Shown here: positions 22,447 through 33,965 of the stretch, one piece after another
Numbering within the stretch: position 1 is the stretch's first letter
Layout: the number at the start of each line of letters is the position of its first letter
Assembly (NCBI GenBank): GCA_963971535.1
Contig: OZ020591.1
Span: 18,028,823 to 18,092,822 of the forward strand
Length of the DNA stretch: 64,000 nucleotides
From: Notolepis coatsorum
Lineage: Eukaryota; Chordata; Actinopteri; Aulopiformes; Paralepididae
Direction of reading: 5' to 3'
Notes under the pieces: model-generated
What the model was told of the DNA's origin: nothing
Database searches by the model: none
Seen by the model: the letters and a program-made list of their open reading frames with translations, nothing else
Program-made: the position numbers and the translations under genes

Positions 22447-24301
22447 CCTCGCCGACAAGTTAAATGCATAATCTATAGGCACATTTTATGTCCCTCATTA
22501 CCCCAATCAATCAGATTATATTTCTTTAAATGTGCCTGCTGGCAGTAGGCTTAATGGAATGAATAATCTAATGAGTTCAACTCTTTCAGAATAAGTAGAT
22601 AAAAACAAGCCCAAAGAGTATCTAATTGATACGAATTAATAGATACTTATGAGGATATCTGTACTGTGTGCTTAGGTTGGGTAGCGTTGGCCAAAGCTTG
22701 TGCTTTTCTCTCTACCTAGAAACAGCATTGTTTTTTACGTGAGTAAAGATGAACTGGGTTTTTGTTGTATGATGAGAAGTTGTGTGTTTTCATGTAACAT
22801 TAGACAACGTGGCTGAGCCCACAACTGGCTGGGTTACCCTACAATGCTGTGCATAGTGGCATGTGATCGAGGGATGAGTCCCTCTCTCAGGTTGTGATGA
22901 CAATAACAAGTGACAAGTTTTTTCTTTTTCACACATGAGCAGGGCTGTGCCTGTTCAAACAAGGTCTTCGGCTGTGCTGGCATGCATGATGTAAAGCTTA
23001 CTCTACACATTGGCGTCGTATCAGGGGTAAGGTGGTGAGGGGTGGGTTTCCCCGGTTTTCCCCTGGGCCCCCCCCCTCCCCTCAAACATGATTTTGTTTA
23101 CAATATGTGTGTTGTTTCACTATGTTTTGGGGGATACGGTGTAACCCCTCAGCTTCTGCTGGGGTTGTGCTCTTGTTTAGCGAGGCAATTTTTTCTGAAA
23201 ATTGTTTGGTCGCTGTCATGTGGACTTAGCAAGGCCTGTGACCAGTACTTAATCAAGGACTTGTGTCTTCTCTCGTCATGAAAAACGGCATTCCTCTTAC
23301 AGTAGTGAGAGTGTACTTTTGCCCTTTTTTGTTGTGATGGAGGGTTGTGTGTGTCGTTTTCACGTTTAAGATCCACAACTGGGTTAGGTGTTGGCCTACA
23401 GAAGTTACATGTGTAGGCTCTTGTACCAGGGCCCTTGGCCCCTCTCTTGGTCTGTGTTTTTTCTTCCTTTAGGGTAAAGGTGTAAAAATTCAGGTGGCAG
23501 GTTCGCACATGAGCCTATGTGAAGCTGTCACCTTGACAGGTATACATGCGCTTCATGTAGCACGCTATGACTGGTGTCATGGCTCTGCTTTGTCATTGCA
23601 TCGTATCAGGGGTGAGGGGTCATGAGGGGGTGAACTGATAAACCCTCCCTCCCCTTTTTTCTGATTGGTCAGGGGGTTGGACCTCCTGTCCTTCAGGCTT
23701 CCTGTCACGTTGCTGGGTCAGCGCGTCACAGGGTAGGGAGGGGGGGGGGAAGGGAGCTCCCTGGTCCCAGGCCATATTTGGACAGGTGGGTCACGGAATT
23801 CCCCCCGCCATAGAGTACGTCACTGGGCGCGTTTCTATTGGTTGTGAGACTTCCGTGAGTTCTTTTCAGGCTCCATGTTTTGGACCTCTGTTATTGTCAA
23901 GATGAGTTATGCGGTGCGTGAGAACTTAAAAAGAAGTTCTGCTCTGCGCTCTGTTGCATATGTCTTGAGCTTGGTCACGTAGCTCAATGTTACATATATC
24001 TTTTCAATTATTACTCACTTGGGAAGTCTCTCTGGGGGTTCCCTGTCTCCTCTCTTTTATACAGGGCAGGGTTGACAGGGGTGTTTTCCCTCGGAAGCGT
24101 CATATGGGACCCATATCTGTGTCTTGGCCAGCTTCCTGCCGCTCTCCCAGGCGGCTTGGAGGGAACGTTATCTGGGTTCTTGTTAGAATTACCATTGATA
24201 TGTTTTGGGTCTCGACGCATGGGCTTGCGCGCCTTGGTTGCTCATCATTGAAGCGGCGTTTTTATGGGGCAACTAGGATGGAGTTTTGTCACTTCTGAGC
24301 G
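22447..24301. other. Non-coding stretch, no named element
   Basis: No coherent ORF. Loose internal repetition is visible: cgtatcaggggtaaggtggtgaggggt near 23008 against cgtatcaggggtgaggggt near 23600, and related gttgtgtgt / ccacaactgg blocks in both halves. This suggests an old diverged duplication. 23900-23990 has promoter/LTR-like features (acttaaaaagaagttctgct), which I cannot confirm. Confidence 0.35.
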
Positions 24302-24313
24302 CCAGTGTACTAG

Positions 24314-24768
24314 TTTTTTTTTTTTTTTTTATTATTATCTTTCTTCCCCTCCTTTTTCCCGATTTCTCTCCCATCCGACCCTTCCTGGTTGTTGCGTACT
24401 TTCCCCTACTGTTGGTCCGGGAGACCGGAGACTGTCACATGCTTTCCTCCGACGCATGTGCAGCCTGGGGCAGGCCAACCTGGCCGCGCAGGTTCTCACC
24501 GGGGAGAGTGTAGCGTGTGGGAGGCCACACTATCTCTCCTCAGATCCAACCCTCGCTGAGCAGGCGCCCCGACCGAACTGTAGGGGTCGCTGTCCACAAC
24601 GCCCAGGACCCACCCTTCAGCTTTCCCACCCTCTGATACGGCCAATTGTATCAGTGTGAGGGGCCAGCCAAGCTGATAGCAACGCCGGGAGCTGGATTCG
24701 AACAGGCGAATCCTAGTGTCTCCCGGTGTTGGTGACGAACGTAATCTCCGTGCGCCACCTGCCCCCCC
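24314..24768 (-). mobile_element. SINE (family B), antisense, with target duplication
   Basis: It is flanked by ccagtgtactag (24302-24313 and 24769-24780), a 12-bp duplication typical of LINE-mediated retroposition. The poly-T at the left is the A tail read in reverse. The tRNA-like head at the right reads ggtggcgcacggagatta on the minus strand, with B-box tgttcgaatcc. Confidence 0.88.
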
Positions 24769-24780
24769 CCAGTGTACTAG

Positions 24781-26095
24781 GTTAGTCTCGATGAATTCTC
24801 GTTCATCTCTGGGGGGAGATAACGGAATAGATCAAAGCATTGGTGGAGGGGTCTCCCGCTTTTGGGGTGGGCCACCGGGCGCGGTGCTTTATGTTCTGAC
24901 CGTCTTGGTGGCGCCCTCTGTGATGTTTTGGATCGACACACGTACCTACCCCCCTCTTGGGACTGGGGATGGTGGCGTGATTAGGACACGGGACTGGTTC
25001 TGGTCGCGCCGGACCAGGTCAGTTAACCCGTTGTCCGCCGGGGCGCAGATCTGCTGTTCTGGTACCCTGAAGGACTTGTGCTTTTTCGGGGGGAAAATGC
25101 CGGGTTGGCCCGGGCGTTGCAGGGTTTGATGTTATGGAGGTGTTCGTGGTTATGTCACTGCGTGTTATCCTTCACTATTGCTTGGTCCGTATTGTGTTGT
25201 ACCTTGCACTGTGCTAAAGGAGCCTGGTCCTTCTCCATTCTTTTTTCCGCCCCTCTCTTCTCCTGCTTGGCGGGGCTGGGAGGGGGCTGTCGAGGTGGTT
25301 CTTGTACCCCTCTGGCATCCCTGTGTACGTCCCGGTCCACCGGGCCCAGGTCCGGACTCGTTCTCGTCAACCTGTTGGCCTGGGTTAACCCCTTCTTGAG
25401 AACTGAAACACTTGTACTGCTGTATAGCCGGTGTATACCCACAGTTGTTTTGGAGTTTCTTCTTGGGGGGTTATAGGAACAACCGCCTCCTGTTGGGTGT
25501 CGACTCTCGGGTTAGTCAACTCTCGGGTTAGGCCGGGCTTGACCCCATCTGCCTGCGAGTGTGCCCCCGCACCTTTCATGACGTCTGCCAATCGTGTCAG
25601 CCTTCTCTGCCTCGGCCGCTCTAGAGGGTGTTTTTTTTGTGTGGAGGCAGCGACATGGTGCACAGCATACCGTATGCCCCTTCCGCCGGGGTGCTGTTTT
25701 CGCAGACCCCTTTGGTGCCTGTCTAGTCCGCAGTGCTCCAGGCTCAGGTCGAGTCCTTTTGACCGGTTACCTGGATTGAGGGATCAACCTCTTTGGGGGT
25801 TGTCCCCCCGGTGCACTGCCTGGTCCCGCTGTGGGGGTGTAGCCTCTTGAGTGCTTCAGGGCGGCGTGCTGTAGGGGGAAAGGGCCTGCTCTTGGATGGG
25901 CCCTGTCCGATACGCTGGTGATGTGGGGGGTGGTGTCACTAGTGACCGCCTGGTGGGGTCTCGGTGCTGCGACGTCATTGGCCTCACCAGGCCCCCTTTT
26001 TTTCCGGGGGGTCCAGTCCCTTCCTGGGGCTGGGTCCTCCTTCGCGCTCCGCTGCTACGGCCTTGCCACAGGGTTGGGTTTTTGACCTTGACACC
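24781..26095. other. GC-rich stretch without a convincing gene
   Basis: Several ORFs of 90-140 codons overlap on both strands with Pro/Arg/Cys-rich, low-complexity translations. None shows a domain I recognise. I treat the stretch as non-coding. Confidence 0.35.
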
Positions 26096-26460
26096 GTGAT
26101 AATAATAATAATGGATTGGATTTATATAGCGCTCTTCGTGACACCCCAGTGACCCTAGAGTGCTTACAGAGTCCATTATTCGTTCATACACAGTCATACC
26201 GGTGGTGGTAAGCTACAATTGCAGCCAGAGCTGCCCTGAGGCAGACTCACGGAAGCGTGGCGAATAATCATCGCCTACGCCCCCTCCGACCACCACCAAC
26301 ATTCATTCACATGCATACACATTCATACGAGGCAAGTAGGTTAAGTGTCTTGCCCAAGGACACAACGGCAGTGGGATGGACATGGGCTTGAGCGGGATTC
26401 GAACCACCAACCCTTCGATCATTGGACGACCCACTCTACCCCTGAGCCACGCCGCCCCAC
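26096..26460 (-). mobile_element. tRNA-derived SINE (family C), antisense
   Basis: On the minus strand the head is ggcgtggctcaggggtagag with B-box ggtggttcgaatccc. The body has gtgtccttgggcaagacact and ends at tataaatccaatccattatt. This is a widespread teleost repeat structure. The 3' ATT microsatellite is at 26098-26111. Confidence 0.8.
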
Positions 26461-26789
26461 AAAAACAAATGATATTAGGGGTTGTAACGGGTGTTTTGTT
26501 TCTTCCCGTTCGTTCCCTAGTGGCATGTGGGTTGTGCGCCTGTGTAGTCGTGGGGTCTTCTGTGGGAAGGTAAGTCCCACGGTCTGCTCACCCTGTGCGT
26601 GGAGTTGCTAAACCCTCTTCGCACAGTCGGATCCGATTCCCTCCCGTCCTCCACTTGGGGGTCCGGGGGCTCGGGTCCTCCCCGGTTCTGATGGTTGTGG
26701 GGTGCCTCAGCGGGTACATTTGTCGAGCTTCCGCTCTGCTCAGCTCCTGTGTTCCACTAGGCGCAGAGCGTAAACTATGACGTAATATA

Positions 26790-27072
26790 ACATACGGTTA
26801 TCCTATAACCATAGTTATATGAGTAATAGCAAGCGCTCTGTGCTGGACTCACTGAGGACCCCGTGGTCTTCGCCTTCGGTGGTGAAAGACTTGGGAAGGA
26901 GCTGTTAGTATGGCCAGTAGAGGAGCGGATGGGGGTGTGGCCAGGCGCATGGGTGTATACATGTACATGTGGAGAAATGTATTCAGTAGTTAGACTGATA
27001 TAGGATATGTTCCACTAGGCGCAGAGCGCTCGCTATTACTCATATAACTATGGTTATAGGATAACCGTATGT
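26790..27072. mobile_element. Palindromic MITE with ~54-bp inverted arms
   Basis: The left arm (26790-26843, acatacggttatcctataac ...) is almost the exact reverse complement of the right arm (27019-27072). The 20-mer gttccactaggcgcagagcg also occurs just outside the left arm (near 26752) and at the inner edge of the right arm (near 27010). No clear target duplication. Confidence 0.65.
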
Positions 27073-27877
27073 TTATACCAGTGACACCAGTCATGTTAAT
27101 CACCCTCTTGTTCATCATCAGATAACAGTGCTTGAACAGATGAATGCATTTTCTCAAGTTCATTCATCAAAACGTCAAAGGCTTGCAATTGCTCATTAAT
27201 TTTCTCAAGTCACGTACACGTCATCAAATCCGTCAAAAAGCGCATCTCCTCAAACATTTTAATCCCAGTTACAATATCACAATAACGTGAGTGACAGTGA
27301 TACAATTCAACAATCCACATATTCAGATTCGTCGTAATTCACATCCACAATCCACGCATTTAATGTATGCTTGAATGAAACACAATCCGGGCGCTCCGTT
27401 AAGCAAATACATAAACCGCATAGAATATGAAACGAATCAGAGCCAAATGCCCGATAGGTTTCATTCATTAAAAATATCCCAGCGGGATTCACATTTGCAA
27501 TGATCCGTTATTAAAATAACCACATTGTGTGTGTCGCGACTCGTGAGCGCCGTATCCGTATAACTATAACGTGCATTATTTAGGACAAAGTAAATCCATA
27601 GGCTGAATATGATTTATTATCAGCATTTTAGGTCTATTATTTTACATTTCAAAAGCCCCCTCTAGAAAAACAAAGCACAAAAACATAATTCATAATGGTA
27701 TAATGGGATCTAGACTGTGAGGAGAGCTGGCATTTCTTTGCGAGGGTGTGGCCATGCAGGTTATCCAGCTAACTGAACTTAACCCTGCCCTCGACCAGGT
27801 TCAAACTTTTTGATCTGTTGCCATAGTGATTTAGACAATCGTGCGTCGGGGAACCGACTGGTCTAGCTTAAGTCAAG
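27073..27877. other. Non-coding stretch
   Basis: AT-rich sequence with repeated ctcaagt and attcaca words around 27140-27340 and no credible ORF or element ends. Confidence 0.35.
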
Positions 27878-28180
27878 TTATTACATGGCATTTTAACATT
27901 CGCCGAAATGCTTGATTGTGATTGGTCAATAGCCCCTGACAGCGGTGAATTATTTTTCGATAACCAACAGTGATTATTGTTTTTCGCAGCTGGAGCAATC
28001 AAGCCCACTGACACACACTGTTTCAGTGCAATCAGACACACCTGCCGGCTGCCGGCGATAATAATAATCACTTTATTTGGGCTGACAGAGCCACAGAACA
28101 ACTGCGTCTGCATTTGATCTCGTCTTGTCGATGGTGTAAAATGAATTAGGTATATTGTTAGTAAGTTAGCCATGTAATAA
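27878..28180. mobile_element. Short TIR element (MITE candidate)
   Basis: A perfect 12-bp inverted pair, TTATTACATGGC (27878-27889) and GCCATGTAATAA (28169-28180), encloses ~300 bp without an ORF. The target duplication is not evident. Confidence 0.5.
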
Positions 28181-28880
28181 GCGGGATAATGTATAGCTAT
28201 ACTCGGTCATTGTCGTGTGGATACACGTTTTCCTTTCTTTTCTTTTTTTGGTAAGGGCTCCTCCTCCTGCTTGAACAGAGATTCACAGCTATCGCCTCAA
28301 AATTCCGTTGCCGAAGCATATTTCCCATTGAAACGTACACTGGTAATCGTGATGACGATGCGATCACTTGGAATGATCCTTTTTGGAATACCTTCTGGCT
28401 AAGGCAAGGTATATTCTATGTCTATTTTACAGAACCTGAAACATGTTTTTCACAGTTTTGTGTTTTACCGGACGTAAAACATGCTCGGCAAACACGATCA
28501 CAGTTTTGTGAAGGTACATATGTACATGTTATATACATTTTATTTGGGAGTATTTGGGGTTTCAGGGAATCAACCAGAACGATTCGGGCTTATTGCATAT
28601 AATGCGTCCTATCTCACGATCTATGGAAAAAGACTGGATTATTCCGGAAATGGGGCACTGTTTAGCGTGTAGCGTGTAACAAACTGCAGTGTGTAGAAAT
28701 GAGCTGATAGTCTGTAACTGAACAATGCCTGTAAAATGAGCCATACTATTGTCTCCATAGCTATAATACAGAACACACATTGGGTCTGCAAACATAGATA
28801 AAATGGTCATTAACGCTGGCCCCAAACAGTGCAGATGGTGATAGCTGCTGGCCGTGAATGAGTTAATTATCTTTGTATAA
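28181..28880. other. Non-coding stretch
   Basis: No recognised gene. Its right end leads into the L2 fragment. A 132-codon minus-strand ORF here (28960-28562) has no recognisable motif. Confidence 0.35.
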
Positions 28881-29627
28881 CTGCAGCAGCATCCAGTCAG
28901 TTCTACTCGTTGGATCAATGTCGGGCCCCAGGGATGCTGGAGGCGGTTCCAGGGGCTCAATTTGTAGACAAACTACAAATGGTCCAAAATGCTGCAGCCA
29001 GGCTACTCACAAGGTCAAAAGAATCATGTCACATCACTCCCATTCTGACATCCCTGCACTGTCTCCCGGTACACTATAGAATTAACTTCAAAGTCCTCAC
29101 TTTTATTTTCAGAGCATTCCACCGTCAGGCCCCTATCTACATCACTGAACTCATCCATCCCTACACCAACACTCGCTCACTCAGATCTGCCGATCAGCAC
29201 CTCCTGGTGGTCCCCAGGTCCAGGCTCAAAACAAGGGGTGATCGAGCCTTCGAGGTGACGGCACCAAGGCTCTGGAACGCTCTCCCCCTGGACCTGCGAA
29301 CTGCCCCCTCAGAAAACTCTTTTAAAAAACAACTAAAAACACATATGTTTAGACAGGCTTTTGGTCATACATAGGCACTCTTTCTTGTCCTCACTGTTCC
29401 TATAGTTTTGTTTTTTAATTTTAATTTTTTAATTTTATTTAAATTATTTTATTCTATTATTTTATTTGGTTTCACTGTTTTTAAATGCTGTCTCTTGTTG
29501 TTATTTATTTCTGTATTTTTGTTTTTGGTATTAATTATATACTTGCTGTAGTGTAAAGCACCCTGTGCATTCGTGCTGTGAAGGGTGCTATATAAATAAA
29601 AGTCATTCATTCATTCATTCATTCAAT
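28881..29627 (+). mobile_element. L2 LINE, 3' end
   Basis: ORF 28910-29374 carries the L2 RT C-terminus: DKLQMVQNAAARLLTRSK, HITPILTSLHCLPVHYRIN, SRLKTRGDRAFEV and APRLWNALPLDLRTAPS. The 3' UTR ends gggtgctatataaataaaag plus ATTC repeats (29608-29627). In frame just upstream of the conserved part is RAPGMLEAVPGAQF, which matches the 30-bp minisatellite that follows the LINE. Confidence 0.85.
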
Positions 29628-30047
29628 GGATGCTTGAGGAGGTACCAGAGGCCCCAGGGATGCTTGAGGAGGTTCCAGGGGCCCCATGATGCTTGAGGAG
29701 GTTCCAGAGGCCCCAGGGATGCTTGAGGAGGTACCAGGGGCCTAGGGATGCTTGAGGAGGTTCCAGGGGCCTAGGGATGCTTGAGGAGGTTCCAGGGGCC
29801 CAGGGATGCTTGAGGAGGTTCCAGGGGCCTAGGGATGCTTGAGGAGGTTCCAGGGGCCCCAGGGATGCTTGAGGAGGTTCCAGGGGCCTAGGGATGCTTG
29901 AGGAGGTTCCAGGGGCCCCAGGGATGCTTGAGGAGGTTCCAGGGGCCCCAGGGATGCTTGAGGAGGTTCCAGGGGCCCCAGGGATGCTTGAGGAGGTTCC
30001 AGGGGCCCCAGGGATGCTTGAGGAGGTTCCAGGGGCCCTATGGATCA
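29628..30047. repeat. 30-bp minisatellite (MLEEVPGAPG-type unit), ~14 copies
   Basis: The unit is atgcttgaggaggttccagg plus ggccccaggg. Because it is 30 bp it stays open in several frames. The same unit forms arrays at 35486-35780, 39695-39870 and 43786-44110, and a diverged single copy sits in the L2 ORF at 28920-28955. Confidence 0.92.
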
Positions 30048-31300
30048 GTGGAGGTTATTGCATGACAACTAGTGTGCGGGAGCTTAGAGGACTGTATATA
30101 ATTTATCACCTTAGGGGGTGTGGTAGGATGCCTTAACTCTTAAACTAATTGTACCAAATACACAACTGAGTGAATAACTTAAAATGGAGTCACCTAAACT
30201 AGAAAGAGCGTGGAAACTGTTTGAATCATAATGCCTTTATATAAGCAAAAAAAGGGAAAAAAGATACATACAAATATTGTTATCACGTTACACAATGCCT
30301 AATTAAATACTATTACTAAATTTAGATGGGCGCCCAAATAGTTCTATTAAAGTGTTCTGGCCAAACGTTGCCGCGGTTACCACTGTGTCAGAGGAACAAT
30401 TCCCTCTGCAGGATGAGAGAGGTGGAGAGAGTTAATAATCCTGGGGGGTGAGAAAAAACCCGGATGGATTCTGTGATGAGGAGTAGTAGACCGCTGCGTG
30501 GTGATGAGGGCGGGAAGACGCTGCCCGGTCCGATAGGCGCCACCAGTCTGCTCCTGCAGACCAGATGCTCCGCTGTGGTGGATCCGAGTGTCTCGATCCG
30601 CTCCGTGGTGCTGCACGGCACACGCTGGTCCCCTCTGTACCACAGGCTACTGCTAGTGGCTAGTTGTGTCTTTTTACAGCGTCCCTTCGACACAGACCCT
30701 ATCTAAATGTCCTCTGGTCTGTGCTATATATCGACTGATATGTCCAGTATAGAGCAGCTATCAAAGCATGAGCTGAAGCTACTTTAGGTATTAGCACCGA
30801 GCTAGCTAGCTTCGGCTAACTGTTAACGATAAATGGGGAATACTATAGTCCGCTGTAATGTGCTAATCCCAGACGTTTACTAAACATCGAATTAGCTGGG
30901 TACTAAAACTCACTCTCTCTTGGTGGTATAATGTCCACTTGGTAAGCAACTTTACATCCTTGCCTTGGTCACCGTCAAACTATAACGTTAACGAGAGCAA
31001 CGCTGGAGGCACGTCTGTTCTCTAAACAAGTCCGGCCAAGTTCTACGTCAACAACACGTATCCTAGAGGAAGTGACGCACTTACGAGGGAACACTACCAC
31101 CTCTGGCCCACTAGATGGCAGCACCGTCATATAACCTGAGATGCCATAAGTAGGCAGACAGGGTAACTTTATGTGGTAAATAAATAACTTAACTCCCACA
31201 TATTAAACAGGTTGGTGAATTTAAAGGGGGATTATGTTAGGTCTAATTTTACCTAATTGCAGACCCTTCAGCACAACTAGTGAGGCAGTACTTCACTAGA
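30048..31300. other. Non-coding stretch
   Basis: Nothing recognised. Short overlapping ORFs at 30377-30706 on both strands are GC-rich shadows. Confidence 0.35.
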
Positions 31301-31415
31301 AATATAGATATATTATTATTAATATACATATATAATAAAAAAAAAATAATAATAATAATAATAAAAAAATATATATATATATATATATTTTTAATTATAT
31401 ATATATTTTTTTTTA
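31301..31415. repeat. AT-rich microsatellite
   Basis: Mixed (ta)n, (aat)n and poly-A/T tracts. Confidence 0.85.
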
Positions 31416-32127
31416 TTGGAACTGTTTTCCTCTGTAAAAAAAATGTCAGTGAATTTTTTTCTTTTCTTCAAAACTGGCCAAGTGACAGCTCTGAGCTCTC
31501 TGATCAGGCCTGACCATAACTGCAGTGCAAAATAACTGCACTGGGTTGGGCTTAAGAATGTAATTATCCAATCAAAATAGGGTAGGGTAGGGTAGGCGGT
31601 CTAGTGAGACTTTGCGCACGAGACTGATTGGCGTTCACGCCGTGCCACACAAACTTAAGATCCAATCAGAGACGCACAGCGGCGTGATTTCTTTCCGTAG
31701 CCTCTTCGCAAACATAGGCTATGGAAAAAAATCACACGGCTCGTTCTGTCCAGGAGCCTGGAGAGAGGCTGAAAACCCGCAGTTCTTGCCCGACTGTTGG
31801 GAGCTGAATCCCGGATCCGATTTTGACGATGAAGACCCCCAAAACATGGAGGTCCCAAAACATTTTACAAGTCAGAAAAACTTTTTTAATAAGTTTTGTT
31901 TATATATATATTTTTGTTTCATACAAATAATTTTTTTGATGAAAAGTTTGTTTTTCAGTCCGATTTCAGGGAAAGTGGTTGGTTCGGCCAGGGGAGGTTG
32001 AAGTGTGGTTCGTTGACTTTGTGGTCAACATGAGAATGTGAGAATGGGTAGGTGGTGTGGGTGGTGATGGCAGTGGAGCAGGAGGGGTTTAGGTTTACTT
32101 TATTTGTTCAAGGGGGACGGTGTACAT
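31416..32127. other. Non-coding stretch before the hAT element
   Basis: It contains a short agggt repeat at 31579-31595. The segment ggtgatggcagtggagcagg (near 32063) recurs downstream of the hAT at 35317 and in units 2 and 3. No gene is recognised. Confidence 0.4.
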
Positions 32128-32923
32128 CAGGGGTCTCAAACTCGTGGCCCGCAGGCCAATTGCGGTCCGAGGGATGATATTTTGCGGCCCCCTACTTGAC
32201 ATCAAAGTGTAGTGTTAATGCGGCCCGCGCGCTACTGTTTGCCGAGACGTTGCGCGAGAGTTGGAAGTTTTATTTATTTTATCACTTGTAGGCTACCATA
32301 GCGCAGGCTCATGACAGCAACGTTATGTTAGTGACTTGGTTGAAACGTGATTCCGGAGTGATATCAAGTAAAGTGGAAGGCAAATGCATCCTCGCTATCT
32401 CCTCTGACTGCGAGCAGTGCTCTGCATAAGCGGCTGGCTGACTGCAACTGTCTGTGTCTGTGTGTACGGGTCTGGTCCAATCACATTCAGCATCCCGTCA
32501 GCATCCCCCCCTCACCCACAGTCTGCGAATCAGATGCAGAGTAGGGGAGTAGGGCGGGTCTTCACGGAATGCAAGTCGTCTCTCTCTTTCAGTCCGAGTC
32601 AGTTGACGGCGCATCTAAAGTAAACTCGCTCCCAGTTTTATCTCCGTGAGATAAATGTAGCTACTAGCCTAGTTTCTAGCCATTTTCAAAGATGGTCAGT
32701 AAAAGAAAAGTCGACTGCAATTCAAAGGTGAATGGACTGAAAAAATGCATTCATCCTGAGTCCCAGCACCAAACCAATGTGACCAGTGGTGCAGTGGCAA
32801 ATTGACAGTAGGTCAAACGCTCCACGCGCGTGCGCGCGCACAGTTTTTTTTGGCACAGATTTTATTTTTATTTATTTTTTTGCCTTGAAATAGAGAAGCT
32901 GAAAAAGGTAGCAGCGTATGAAA

Positions 32924-33152
32924 CTTTTGTATCACAAACAGTACTGTATTTGCAAATCTGGTATATGTCATAAATGTATAGATGTAGCAGTACTGTCTAT
33001 CTGTATGTCGTGTATGTCATATATGTTATGATGAATTGAAAATGGGGGACCCTGATGTAAACAAGACGAAAGTCTTTCTCTGGTCTGCATCCCCTTAACA
33101 ATTGTATGTATTTAGCTGTACTGTACCCATTCTGCAATCTGTTAATAAAGTT

Positions 33153-33215
<63 letters not shown>
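32924..33215 (+). mobile_element. LINE 3' tail with expanded AATC repeat (unit 1)
   Basis: The tail runs from cttttgtatcacaaacagta to ttaataaagttttc and then about 15 AATC repeats. Units 2 and 3 carry fewer repeats. Confidence 0.9.
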
Positions 33216-33515
33216 CCGCAGTGCAATACTCCAATTCAGCCATTGGGTGGGACGGTCATGTGACCCAAATCAGCCAATGGAAGCGAGCAGGCATGCGTTG
33301 TTCATGGGACGGGGTAGCACGGTGTGCAAGCTCACTGAGTATTAAAGATTTGAGCAGAAGCGCGTGCACGCACATGCATGGTTGTGCGCGCATGCGCGTG
33401 CACTCAAGAACGCGCTGCGCTCGACTCGGCTCGTCTGTTTACCTGCCTCCCGGCGCTACCTCGCATTATCATAACAATAGCCGCTAGACCGGTGTCTTCA
33501 ACCACGTCTGGACTC

Positions 33516-33723
33516 TTTGTGATGTAAATATGGAATGTCCCAAGTTGCTGCTGTTTACAGAGTGTATTGTTGTCCAAAGGTGAATGATGTATGAGGACGT
33601 GTCTCACCGTTTGGAATTGACAACTGTTTTGATTTAACCCTTCATTCACCATCATTCACCTTTGGACAACAATACACTCTGTAAACAGCAGCAACTTGGG
33701 ACATTCCATATTTACATCACAAA
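33516..33723. repeat. 74-bp inverted repeat hairpin (unit 1)
   Basis: The left arm 33516-33589 (tttgtgatgtaaatatgg...) and right arm 33650-33723 are reverse complements over ~74 bp with a 60-bp loop. It is conserved in units 2 and 3. Confidence 0.88.
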
Positions 33724-33894
33724 CTTTGGCACTGAGTAGATAATTAATTAATCTTCTCTTTATTTTTATTATTTATATTAAAACTGAATCAAACCATAAA
33801 CAAGGTTGCCTGTTGGGATGTTAGATCCTAATGTGAAAAACTGATTTTATATGTCTGCACTTTATGTGCTCATTTTATGCCTGTCTTTCTTCTG

Positions 33895-33965
33895 TTGTGA
33901 AGCACTTTGAGCTGCAGTTTCTGTATGAAAGGCTATACAAACAAAGTGTATTATTATTATTATGT
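33895..33965 (+). mobile_element. L2-type LINE tail fragment (unit 1)
   Basis: The segment aagcactttgagctgcagtt to aaagtgtattattattatta resembles the terminal L2 3' UTR. It is followed by an alternating purine/pyrimidine cg-rich tract. Copies lie at 38114-38181 and 42205-42272. Confidence 0.6.

Noticed and set aside
24264-26197. Cluster of 90-140-codon GC-rich ORFs
   Set aside because: Overlapping on both strands, low-complexity composition, no domain. One overlaps a SINE with a clear target duplication.
31280-31513. Lys/Ile/Tyr-rich ORF
   Set aside because: Translation of an AT microsatellite.
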